A DNA stretch of 64,000 nucleotides from Niastella sp. (GTDB lineage: Bacteria > Bacteroidota > Bacteroidia > Chitinophagales > Chitinophagaceae): assembly GCA_016710595.1 (NCBI GenBank), contig JADJVM010000003.1, forward strand, positions 310,001 to 374,000. The letters run 5' to 3'. Shown here in pieces: positions 46,801 to 56,200 of this stretch. Under the pieces are notes generated by a model. That model was not told the DNA's origin. It did not search any database and saw only the letters and a list, made by a program, of their open reading frames with translations. Each line of letters begins with the position of its first letter. Within the stretch, counting starts at the first letter, position 1. A program made the translations under genes and the position numbers.

Positions 46801-49055
46801 TTTATATTCTCATCATTAATTTGTGCTTTACTATCAATAATACCATCATTTAAATTGGCAATGATTCTTGCATTTGTATAAGTATATTTATTATAATCAA
46901 TGGCATTTATTTTTGCCATGAATGTTGATTGCATGGTTTTATAGTCAAAGCCCTTTCCTTTTACCAGGAAGCTTCCTGCCAGGTTACCCAACACAGTGTC
47001 TTGCTTTAATAATTTTCCAATATTAAATCCTGCTGTTTTAATTGTGACATCATACAAAGCATTTTTGGATGTTTGAATATTTTTCATATTCCCCTTTATT
47101 GTTAGGGCGCCATAACTACTTTTCATATTTAAATCCGCCACAAAATCATTTTTATCTCCATTAAATTTACCCGAAGCAGTGATGACGGCAGGTAAATTAA
47201 TTTGTTGCTTTAATTCAGGTGGTAAATACCCTTCTATAAAATTTTTATTAAGGGTAAGGGTTTTAAAATCGGTTTTAAAGCCAAGTTTGTCTGGGTTGCT
47301 GATATTGTTCAATACGATGTTTCCAATGTATTGGAATTCTTTACCGGTTACTGCAATATTACCGTTCAAATTATTTTTATTTCCTTTTATTAGTCCGCTA
47401 AAATTAATTACGGCAGGTAGGTTGTTTAATGACGCCCTGCTATCTGCAGGTACAAAACGCAGGAGGTCTTGTTTTAAAAACTGGCTATTGATGATGGTTA
47501 AGTCATAAGCAAAAAGATCTGTATTGGTAAGATTGTATAGTGTGCCTTTTGCATTTACGCTACTGCCCGAAAACCCTTTTAATTGCAACACAGGAAGGTA
47601 AAGCCTTTTCAGGTTCCCTCTTATTGTGGTATTAAAAGCTACAGACATGTTTTTAAAATCTTCAGGCGGAAATTGTTTTTTTAAATTGGGTAGCAACAGG
47701 TACAGGTCTTTAAATGAGAGGGTAGATTGAACAAGGTTTGCAGATACTAAACTTTGTTCGGGATATTTACTTATTCCTGCAACACTATCATAAGCTAAAC
47801 GAAAACTATTTTGTAAAAGTGATTGAGGCGTTTTTACATATAGCGCTTGTGCCGATAAAAGGGTGTCAGTGAATTGAAGGTTGAGATGTAAACTATCTAA
47901 TTGAAACCCACTTTTATCATTAAATTTTAAATTCTTTATTTCTGCAAAAGTTTCTGTTCCAAAAAATTTAAAATTATTTATTTGTGCATAAACCTTATCC
48001 AGGTCTAAGTGCGAAGGATCAAGCCCGGGTTGTATGGGTTTGTTTATATCGTTATATTTAAGTTGTGTACTATCTACCTGCAGGAGTTTAGCAGTAATGT
48101 TCCAGGGTTTACCAATTGTATCGGGTACCGTACTCTTAATAGGACTTTCTTTTGGGGATGTAAATTGTATTTTGCTTTGCGCCAGAATCATACTATCGGC
48201 GCTTATCCTGTTATCGGTCAGGCTAAATAAAGCATTGCTGAGATACAGGCTGCTCACATCGTTTTCATAATGTAAGCCGCTTACCTGGTTATCAATTATA
48301 ACATGCAGTTTTTTTGCGTGAAGCCAATTGGAGGTTATAAAAAATGAACTGGCCGATGAAGAGTCTGGTGTAGCGGGTTGCGTACTAACCGTATCATTGG
48401 TTTTCCAATTACGCATTGTAAAATTAATGCCTGTACTAAAAAAACGATCTACTTTAAAGAAAGTGCGGTCTGGTTGAAATGTTTTATTTATTATATCAAC
48501 ACTGTCAATCCATGCTGAAAAAAACGAGCCGCCAACTTCATCATTAAATGTAACGCCTACTTGTGATAAGATCAGCTTTTTTAATGTAATATCAAGGGCT
48601 GAAGTATCAACCGGCGCTCCCGATTTTTTTTGGCCCGAAAATGCATCAACAATAAACTGGTAGTTAAAAAAAGAATCATTTGGCTTTTTATAAATATTAG
48701 CTACACAATTCTTTAAATATACTTTTTCAATATCAATACCACCGCTTAATAGTTTAAACATATCAATATCTACAAAAAGTTTTTCACCATATAGTAAGGT
48801 ATCCTTTTTCAGGTCTTCGATATATACATTATTAAGCTCTACCCATTGTGGTAAACTGTAATCAATACTTTCGATTGAGATTTTAGTATTTAATTTCTTT
48901 TGCAGGTAATGAACTGCCTGGTTGCGAACAAAGTTTTTACCGGCATGTGTATTAAGAAAAATAAAAGAAAGAATGAGAAGCGCAATGAGTGAGGCTAAAA
49001 TAATTAAGATTAGCTTCCTCACCCGTGTCCATATTTTTTTCTTTTGCCCTGCCAT
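43833..49055 (-). CDS. tamB: TamB-like translocation/assembly protein
   Basis: 1740 residues: one N-terminal membrane anchor (~12-32), an AsmA-like/repeating beta region through the middle and the TamB (DUF490) C-terminal domain from about 1300 (GYYILNYKFLQRRFTL, then DIDLNLNSYKDY). TamB spans the periplasm from the inner membrane and works with an Omp85 barrel; recent models see it as a lipid bridge. The next gene is the matching TamL, overlapping by 4 bases. Regulation is not visible; the upstream region is long and AT-rich. Confidence 0.92.
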   Translation of the reverse strand: MAGQKKKIWTRVRKLILIILASLIALLILSFIFLNTHAGKNFVRNQAVHYLQKKLNTKISIESIDYSLPQWVELNNVYIEDLKKDTLLYGEKLFVDIDMFKLLSGGIDIEKVYLKNCVANIYKKPNDSFFNYQFIVDAFSGQKKSGAPVDTSALDITLKKLILSQVGVTFNDEVGGSFFSAWIDSVDIINKTFQPDRTFFKVDRFFSTGINFTMRNWKTNDTVSTQPATPDSSSASSFFITSNWLHAKKLHVIIDNQVSGLHYENDVSSLYLSNALFSLTDNRISADSMILAQSKIQFTSPKESPIKSTVPDTIGKPWNITAKLLQVDSTQLKYNDINKPIQPGLDPSHLDLDKVYAQINNFKFFGTETFAEIKNLKFNDKSGFQLDSLHLNLQFTDTLLSAQALYVKTPQSLLQNSFRLAYDSVAGISKYPEQSLVSANLVQSTLSFKDLYLLLPNLKKQFPPEDFKNMSVAFNTTIRGNLKRLYLPVLQLKGFSGSSVNAKGTLYNLTNTDLFAYDLTIINSQFLKQDLLRFVPADSRASLNNLPAVINFSGLIKGNKNNLNGNIAVTGKEFQYIGNIVLNNISNPDKLGFKTDFKTLTLNKNFIEGYLPPELKQQINLPAVITASGKFNGDKNDFVADLNMKSSYGALTIKGNMKNIQTSKNALYDVTIKTAGFNIGKLLKQDTVLGNLAGSFLVKGKGFDYKTMQSTFMAKINAIDYNKYTYTNARIIANLNDGIIDSKAQINDENIKLNYDLTGNVKANYPTIKGYIQIDTLALQPLHLYDDTLNLAGLIKIDLKNTTPRHVDGYILIDSLLLQIDNDHYREDSMMLAAHAANGKDSLFLRSGIADFTATGAFDYDKAGLVLQDYINHYYTFNPDLQPLKNVPEQQVDFTFTLKENPLVTHLVKGLQAYKEINISGNFNSQYGDSALHISGEIPLLVYNGKRISRANIDVAAKNERLQYNMIADSIALPSNIFYKTKLSGSAAHDSLYVDAITNDKNNKPWFGISSSVVAHQDAYRFRLSDNLLLNYEKWKVNDQNYIQYSNAGIIVHQFEINNDTASILINSLAEVPNSPIDIHVDNFNLKSISSIISSDTLFAAGILDVKAKITDMNQGLPAFTGAASIDHFELMQQPLGNLTAQAEKASPSEITSTIKLQGEGNNLSAELQYYLNNAQKQFDATLEINQFNLNPVSSFSGGFLKNTSGTIHGNMKLYGLFSDPKWKGSIQVDTARFALTQYNIPYEIEDQKINFDYPRIEMRELLVADSADNNAKIDGYVALDKSQGFKLNLDVYANNFIIMNAPRAIENQFYGLAMADADISIRGSSEAPRIEGNVFIDDRSNITIVLPPGNYVKDEGKSVVRFIDIDTFNLAQNAKIILPEAQTDYSSYMNYNLNLKIGKASTLTIIIDPNTGDELQVKGDALLNAGVDPGGNLVLAGNYLLEEGYYILNYKFLQRRFTLQKGSTILFSGPPMSAQVDIKADYIANSSAKDLLSNEITSVNTSLANSFNQKLPFTVELTLNGEISKPTISFDIKLPENNKLLTNELKTTIENKLEQIRADEAAMNKQAFSLLLMNRFVGEQSSDFFKGNDDGFSDLARQSVSQFISSALDQIASDLIKGVDIDLNLNSYKDYTTGGSTQRTDLNVMFSKSFLDDRLVVSLGTNIGIEGNDAAAKSYGSSMFRPDVTISYKLTKDGKYMIRGYNKNQYEVVLDGYVVETGLGFMVTLDYDKFTELFKKKKE

Positions 49056-49476
49056 TAATTATTTTTCCTTTTTCATACCCATTTATGATTCCGTTACCCT
49101 TTAGTTTGTGTATTTATAGAATTTGGTGTAAATAATTTTGTAGTCAACTGCATAAGTATCCATGCTTATTTGGATAACATGCACAAAATCAATTCAAATT
49201 ACGTTAAAATACACTGAAGTGCTAAAAGTTATTAATGATCATTAGAAAAATGAAAAAGCAAATAACTATTAGTCTAAAACTATGCCGAATTCCCAAATAT
49301 TATCATGTATATCAATTCAATACATAGAAAAATGTAAAGAATAGCGTTCCGCTGCATGTGTGAAGAATAAATAAGCCTTTATTCATTAAAAATAACAATA
49401 GCTTCCTCTGTTCTAAATAAAAGAAGCAAGCTGTGAATTACATAATTTTTTATTCGTATTTATCGTATTGGTTAGG

Positions 49477-49504
49477 TTTAATGAATGAAGTAACATTCAT
49501 TAAA
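49477..49504. repeat. 11-bp inverted repeat
   Basis: TTTAATGAATG and CATTCATTAAA are perfect reverse complements separated by AAGTAA. The size and spacing suit a dimeric regulator site or a small hairpin. No known regulator gene is adjacent. Confidence 0.6.
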
Positions 49505-49908
49505 ACAAACTTTGGATTCTTATAAAAAATTATTTCCGATAAATTTTAATAAGCACTACTCATATTAGCGTATTACCTTTAAATGAATCCGTTGGCTTAA
49601 ATCGGTTAATAAAATTTTGAAGTTGATACTAAGATGTTTATAAATATGAGAAGGCTAACCCGTTTTGTTAATGTGGATAAATTCATTTTAAAAAGCCCTT
49701 GTATAATTATGAAGTATCAAATCTCAATTGTATTTTTATACTGCATTTGCTAAAGGTTTAAACCACAAGATAACCACACAGTCAAATGCTTTTCAATAAT
49801 TTTTATTAAGAATCCGATATCCGGTTAATCCGCTGAGGAATTAATTCCCCGAAAAATCATTTACAGTATCCTGTTTTATAAAACCAGTATATCCTGCTGA
49901 AAAATTAA

Positions 49909-49933
49909 TGCATACTTTAAAAATTGGTATGCA
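49909..49933. repeat. 7-bp inverted repeat upstream of 49974
   Basis: TGCATAC and GTATGCA enclose 11 bases, ending 40 bases before the start codon of the next gene. It could be an operator for that gene. Confidence 0.4.
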
Positions 49934-49973
49934 CTTTGAATTTTCATTGTTAATCTGGTTAAAACTATAAAAC

Positions 49974-50450
49974 ATGCAATACCTCGACACCAACTTGATT
50001 TTTCTCCAGGAGAAAATAAAAGACATACGCATTGCTATTTTCAAATCTGAAATGAATTCAGAACTACAATTACCCAATAATATTATACATGTATTGGAAG
50101 CAGATAGTGAAGGCAATATTTTATTTTTTACCTCCTGCACAGGTAAATATTCGCAACATCTTGAAAAGTCATTCTATGCCTATCTTGATTTTTACAAAAA
50201 GGGATCGGGTTTCCGATTGCGGGCAAGTGGCAAAGCCAAATTGATAGAAGATGAAGGCCATGCTTTTCTCACTAAAAGTAATTATAGCCAATCTACTGCC
50301 GGTAGGTTGGTGCTTGTAAAAATGAAAATTATGCAAGCTGAATATTTTGAAGTGAAAAACAATGAACAGGAAAACTGGAAAAACAAATTGATTGGCGCTT
50401 TCAATAACTTCTTTTTTACAGAGCCCCATCGTTTATATGAGTTTAATTAA
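49974..50450 (+). CDS. Pyridoxamine-5'-phosphate-oxidase-like split-barrel protein
   Basis: 158 residues fitting the FMN-binding split-barrel fold (general stress protein 26 type). The central strands read IIHVLEADSEGNILFFTSC, then a helix around YSQHLEKSFYAYL, and the strand RLRASGKAKLIED. Members bind FMN, F420 or heme and often respond to stress; which one applies here is open. The gene is alone, with inverted repeats upstream and a strong terminator after it. Confidence 0.65.
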   Translation: MQYLDTNLIFLQEKIKDIRIAIFKSEMNSELQLPNNIIHVLEADSEGNILFFTSCTGKYSQHLEKSFYAYLDFYKKGSGFRLRASGKAKLIEDEGHAFLTKSNYSQSTAGRLVLVKMKIMQAEYFEVKNNEQENWKNKLIGAFNNFFFTEPHRLYEFN

Positions 50451-50463
50451 ATAAATTTTCTCA

Positions 50464-50490
50464 ATGCCCTGAAAACTTCAGGGCATTTTT
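50464..50490 (+). terminator. Rho-independent terminator
   Basis: A 10-bp perfect stem (ATGCCCTGAA/TTCAGGGCAT) with a 3-base loop and a run of T, 14 bases after the split-barrel gene. Confidence 0.92.
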
Positions 50491-50610
50491 ATGCGATATT
50501 TTTTCTCTTCTTAATTGTTAAGGAATTCTAAATTAAAATTTTTCTTTGATGAACGGTAACTTTTTTGGAGGCATCTACGTTTAATTTCGTATTAACAACA
50601 ATCAACCTGT

Positions 50611-53064
50611 ATGTCTGCTAAAGTAATCCTGTTCATTTTAGCCTTGCTCATTGCTGGCCTGGCATTTGGCCAATCGCAGCCTAAATCTGTAATAGCTAAC
50701 CGATTGATGTCGGGTACCATTAAAATAGACGGCAACCTGGATGAGCCATCATGGAAAAATGCTGCTAAAATTAATAATTTCTCAGAATGGCGGCCGGCTT
50801 TTGGAAAGCCTGAAGATAATGGGAGCCGTACAGAAGTGTACTTGTTATATGATAATGCCAATATTTATGTGGGAGGATATTGTCATGAAAAAACAAAAGA
50901 TAGTATTTCGGTAGAACTGGCAGGCAGAGACCAGGTAGGAAGCAATGATTTTGTAGGAATTATTTTTGATCCCTATGATGATAAAATAAATGGAAGCGGA
51001 TTTTATGTAACAGCTTCCGGTGAACAATATGATGCAAAATATTCTACGCAGGGAGAAGATGAAAGCTGGAATGCCGTTTGGTTTAGCGAAACAAAAATTC
51101 ATAATGATGGCTGGTCTTTCGAAATGCGTATTCCTTACTCAGCTTTACGCTTTAGCCCTAAAATAAAAAATTGGGGTATGAATGTGACTCGTAAAAGGTT
51201 GAAAAGCGGCAAACAATATATGTGGAATCCGGTAAACCCCAATATAAATGGTTTTGTTTCTCAGGAGGGCCTGCTTACCGGTCTCACCGATATTAAACCA
51301 CCCATTCGCTTATCGTTTTCACCTTATTTTTCTTCTTACTTCAATTATTATCCATATAACAATAGTAAGGTAAGCAATACCACTACTTCTATAAATGGTG
51401 GCATGGATATTAAATATGGCATTAACCAGAATTATACATTAGATATGACTTTGATCCCTGATTTTGGGCAGGTACAAAGTGATAAAATAGTAGAAAATCT
51501 AACACCCTTCGAAGTAAAATACGATGAGAACCGTTCATTCTTTACAGAAGGTACAGAGCTTTTCAACAAAGGAAATAATTCTTCTATAAATTTATTTTAC
51601 AGCCGCCGTATTGGAGGCGCTCCATTACACCAGTATGATATTTATGGGAATATTTCACCGAGTGAAATGGTTGTAGAGAACCCTTCTGAATCAAAACTCT
51701 TGAATGCTACCAAGATTTCAGGCCGCAATAGCAAAGGATTGGGAATTGGCTTTTTTAATGCAATCACAAAACCTATGTATGCTGTTGTGGAAGACACATT
51801 ATTGCATGACACTCACAAAGTGGAAGTGGCTCCTTTAACAAACTATAATATCATTGTTTTAGATAAAACTTTAAAGAATAACTCTTCGGTCACATTTATT
51901 AATACCAGCACACTAAGGCAAGGCAAGGATTATGATGCAAATGTATCTTTGGGCAGTTTTGATATGTACACTAAGGGAAATAAATTTAATTATTTTGGAT
52001 CATTGGTAATAAGCAAAATATTTAATACGGCGGGTAACCACACGGGGTATTATCATTTGCTTGGAATTGGGATGCCAAGTGGTAAGCTTAATTTTTCAAT
52101 CATACAGGAAGTGGCAGACACTAAATTCGATGTGAATGATATGGGCCTGATGCAAAATAATAATTATATAAACCATAATATTTGGATTGGCCGTAAATGG
52201 CTTAAGCCAACCAGTTGGTATAATAGTATCTATTTAAACTATAATAATAACTTTAGCCATAATTATGAAAACAAGAGATTGCAAAATTATAACAGCAATA
52301 TCAATGCGAACGGCCAGTTAAAAAATTTATGGCAAGTTGGTTTCAATGTTTCTTACCGGGCGCCCGGTAACGACTTTTATGAGGCTCGTATGCCCGGCCG
52401 TGTATTTAATCTTACACAACAATTCTCTCAGGAAATATGGGGGCAAACCAATCAGGCCAAAAAATATTTAACGGATTTTGATATCACCTATAAACAAAAA
52501 AAATTATTCAGCGGGAGTATGTTGTATCTCGGATGGGGCAACCGTTACCGGTTTAATGATAAATTTTCACTCTCCTCTAATTTTACGGTTAATTGGTATC
52601 ATAACGATGCCGGCTATGCCGGTTATGATAACCAGGTAAATGAAATTGTTTTCAGCCGCAGGAACCGAAAAGTGGTTGATAACTCTTTTTCTGTAAAATA
52701 CAATTTTTCAAAAAAAGCAGGCTTAAACCTTACTGCCCGCCATTACTGGAGTTGGGTAAATGCTAAAGAAATATACAATTTAAATAATGATGGCTCTTTA
52801 CAACCCGGCAATAGCAGTTTTTCTAAAGAATGGGCAAACAGGAACCTGAACCTGTTTAATATAGATATGATCTATAGCCTGGAATTTGCCCCCGGAAGCT
52901 TTTTAAACCTGGTTTGGAAAAATGCAGTGGTAGATCGCTATGCAGATTTACAAGATCGCTATTTTAAAAATTTAGGACACACTCTTTCATCGCCCCAAAA
53001 TAATAATTTCTCAATTAAAATTTTATATTACTTCGATTACCTGAGCCTTAAGAAGAAGAAGTAA
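50611..53064 (+). CDS. DUF5916 outer-membrane-associated protein with CBM9-like domain
   Basis: 817 residues: signal peptide (~1-21, ending GLAFG), a family 9-like carbohydrate-binding sandwich (~25-210, beginning IKIDGNLDEPSWKNA and holding FEMRIPYSALRF). A DUF5916 region follows to the end, rich in aromatic and alternating residues like a beta-barrel. Function unknown; the fold suggests a surface or outer-membrane protein that binds a glycan or other ligand. It ends 148 bases before the alpha-2-macroglobulin gene on the same strand, with no terminator seen between, so cotranscription is possible. Confidence 0.85.
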   Translation: MSAKVILFILALLIAGLAFGQSQPKSVIANRLMSGTIKIDGNLDEPSWKNAAKINNFSEWRPAFGKPEDNGSRTEVYLLYDNANIYVGGYCHEKTKDSISVELAGRDQVGSNDFVGIIFDPYDDKINGSGFYVTASGEQYDAKYSTQGEDESWNAVWFSETKIHNDGWSFEMRIPYSALRFSPKIKNWGMNVTRKRLKSGKQYMWNPVNPNINGFVSQEGLLTGLTDIKPPIRLSFSPYFSSYFNYYPYNNSKVSNTTTSINGGMDIKYGINQNYTLDMTLIPDFGQVQSDKIVENLTPFEVKYDENRSFFTEGTELFNKGNNSSINLFYSRRIGGAPLHQYDIYGNISPSEMVVENPSESKLLNATKISGRNSKGLGIGFFNAITKPMYAVVEDTLLHDTHKVEVAPLTNYNIIVLDKTLKNNSSVTFINTSTLRQGKDYDANVSLGSFDMYTKGNKFNYFGSLVISKIFNTAGNHTGYYHLLGIGMPSGKLNFSIIQEVADTKFDVNDMGLMQNNNYINHNIWIGRKWLKPTSWYNSIYLNYNNNFSHNYENKRLQNYNSNINANGQLKNLWQVGFNVSYRAPGNDFYEARMPGRVFNLTQQFSQEIWGQTNQAKKYLTDFDITYKQKKLFSGSMLYLGWGNRYRFNDKFSLSSNFTVNWYHNDAGYAGYDNQVNEIVFSRRNRKVVDNSFSVKYNFSKKAGLNLTARHYWSWVNAKEIYNLNNDGSLQPGNSSFSKEWANRNLNLFNIDMIYSLEFAPGSFLNLVWKNAVVDRYADLQDRYFKNLGHTLSSPQNNNFSIKILYYFDYLSLKKKK

Positions 53065-53212
53065 AACATAAGTTGTATATTTAATTAAGGGACATTTAAC
53101 AATAAAGTGGCCGGGCAAATTTGCTGAATGTAAAAATTCGATACAGATTTACATCAGCAATGCCCGCAGTAAAATCGTCCTGGTTTTATTGAAACTTAAA
53201 TATTCAACTGTT

Positions 53213-56200
53213 ATGTACGCCGCCAAAGAATCACGGTTATTAAAGTTTATTACAACTTTTATAACCTTTTTATTATGTAGTATCATTATTGTATCCTGTA
53301 AAAAATCTGATAAATGGATTGAGGTAGACCCTGCCTATAGCCAATATATAGATGCTTATACCACGGGCATTATTTCTAAAACTTCACCCATACGCATTCG
53401 CCTGGCAGCTACTACAGGCGCTGTACACACCATTGGGCAGCCTGTAACTGAAAGCCTGTTTAGCTTTAGCCCTGCAGTAAAAGGCAAAACGATATGGATT
53501 GATGCTTCTACTATTGAATTTAAACCCGATGAACAACTTACACCAAACCAGCGGTATGAGGTAGATTTTAAATTAGCGAAAGTAAGTTCAGTTCCTGAAA
53601 AATATGCACAATTCAAATTTAATATACAAACCATAAAACCCGCATTCGCTATTTCGGATGAGGGCTTGCGAAGTGCCGGCGAAAAAAACAAAATGAAAAT
53701 AACCGGGGTAATAGAAACTGCCGATGTGGAACTGGGCCCCGAAGTACAAAAAATTTTAAATGTAAGTTATACCGGTAAGCCCCTTAAAATAAACTGGCAG
53801 CATAATGAGGCAACTAAAATGCATTACTATACCATTAATGATATTCCCAGGCAGGCAAAAGAAACCAACCTGGTAATAAGTTGGAATGGGGCGCCCATGA
53901 AAATTGACCAAAAAGGTGAAAAAGAAATTCCCGTTCCGGCGATTGGTGATTTTAAAGTATTAAACGTGGTGGGCATTAACGAAGATCAGCAATATGCTTC
54001 CGTTCAGTTTAGCGATCCATTGGATGCAGCGCAAGACCTTACCGGGCTTATAAGCATTAGCAACCAGTCTGATGTATCTTTTACCATAAATGGCAGTGAG
54101 GTAAAAGTATTTACCGGAGGAAAATTAAATGGGAGTTACACCGTGAATATTAATGAAGGTATAAAAAACGCATGGGGCGATGTATTGGATAAAGGATTTG
54201 TTGGTAATGTAAATTTTGAAACGGTGTTGCCCTCTGTTTCCATCCAGGGAAAAGGGAATATTCTTCCTAACTCCGGCAGGCTGATACTGCCTTTTGAAAG
54301 TATAAATTTAAGCGCTGTAGATATTAGCATTATTAAGATTTATGAAAATAATATTCCCTCCTTTTTACAACAAAATACACTGGGTGGCGATAATGAACTT
54401 CGCCGGGTAGCCCGTCCTGTTGTGCAAAAAACATTAAGGCTTGATGATGATAAAACACTGGATTTGCACAAACATCAACATTTTTCTCTCGATATTGATA
54501 AGTTTTTAAAAACCGAACCGGGAGCCCTTTATCGTGTTACTATTGGCTTTAGGCCAGAATATTCTTTATATCAATCTATGGATACTATACGTAAAGATGA
54601 AAATAATGAAGATGAATATGAAGATGATTACTCCTATGCCACAAACCGGGGTGTAGATGATGATGAAGAATTCTGGAACCGGTATGATACCTATTATCCT
54701 TATGGGTATAACTGGCAGCGCAGGGATGACCCCGCCAGCAGATCTTACTACAATAAAGACCGATGGGCCAGCCGTAATATTATGGCCAGCAATCTTGGCC
54801 TCACTGCAAAACGTGATAATGCCAATGGCCTTTCTGTTGCTGTAAGCAATATTTTAACTACCGATCCTATGAGTGGTATTGAGCTGGAAGTATTAGATTA
54901 TCAACTCAGCATTGTAGGCAAAGGAAGAAGTGGCAGCGATGGGTTTGCCAATATTCAACTAAAGCGAAAACCCTATTTACTCATTGCTAAAAACGGAACA
55001 GAAAGAGGGTACCTGCGTTTAGATGATGGAAGCTCATTACCATTAAGCCGGTTTGATGTAGGGGGCGAAGAAGTGAAAAATGGATTAAAAGGATTTGTAT
55101 TTGGAGAAAGGGGGGTGTGGCGGCCCGGCGATACATTATTTATTAATTGTATTATTGAAGATAAAGACAAAAAATTACCTGCCGATCATCCGGTAGAATT
55201 TAGTTTATATACACCCAAGGGGCAATTGTATAAACAATCTGTACAAATGAATGCAACAGATGGGTTTTATCTTTTTAAAACAAATACTGACCAGGATGCA
55301 CAAACAGGCAATTGGCTGGCACGCATAAAAGTAGGCGGTGCGGTTTTTGAAAAAAATATTAAGATAGAAACTGTAATGCCAAACAGGCTTAAAATTAATT
55401 TGGATTTTGGAAAAGATGCATTGCTGGGTGTAGGGAGCAACAATGAAGGAAAGCTTAATGTGAAATGGTTATTTGGTACACCAGCAAAAAGTTTAAAAGC
55501 AAAAATTGATGCTACCCTGACTCCCAAAAAAAATGGGTTTTCAAGTTTCCCGGATTATACATTTTATAATCCTACTGCAGATTTCAGCACCCGGGAAACA
55601 ACAATTTTTGATGGTACACTCGACGATGAAGGGAATGCAACTATAAAACCCGGGTTTAGTAAGGATAACGCCGCACCGGGGATGCTCAATGCCAATTTAC
55701 TCGTAAAAGTATTTGAACCTGGCGGTAGTTTTAGTGTGGACAATATGAATGTGGCATATAGCCCTTATAGCAGTTATGCAGGTTTACAATTACCAAAAGG
55801 GGCACAACCATTTAATTATTTATATACCGGTAAAAAGCATACAGCCCAAATTGTGAATACAGATAGCAAAGGAAAATTAATACCCGGGAATGCACAAATG
55901 CAGGTGAGTTTTTATCGTATTCAATGGCGTTGGTGGTGGGATGATGGTGGCGATAACCTGAGCAATTTTACACAAAGCAGTTATAATAAACTTATCAAAA
56001 AAGATACTGTTACATTAAATAATGGAAAAGGTCAATGGAGTTTTTCAGTTCCTGATGAAGATTGGGGACGCTATCTTATTTTGGTGCAGGATATGAAGAG
56101 CAGCCACATAACCGGAGAAGCATTTTATATTGATAATGATTACTGGCAAAGCCGCCAGGGAGAAGATGACCAGGGTGCAGCTTCGATGCTTTCTTTTACA

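Larger units (their letters stand above)
49056..49973. other. Gene-free AT-rich region with inverted repeats
   Basis: About 0.92 kb without a credible coding frame on either strand. Two clear inverted repeats occur: 49477-49487 with 49494-49504 (11 bp, 6-base spacer) and 49909-49915 with 49927-49933 (7 bp). It should contain the promoter of the leftward tamB and the promoter of the flavin split-barrel gene at 49974. Confidence 0.5.

Noticed and set aside
43833..49055. TamB gene as a giant surface adhesin
   Set aside because: The N-terminal anchor, DUF490 C-terminus and the coupled TamL gene identify it as TamB.
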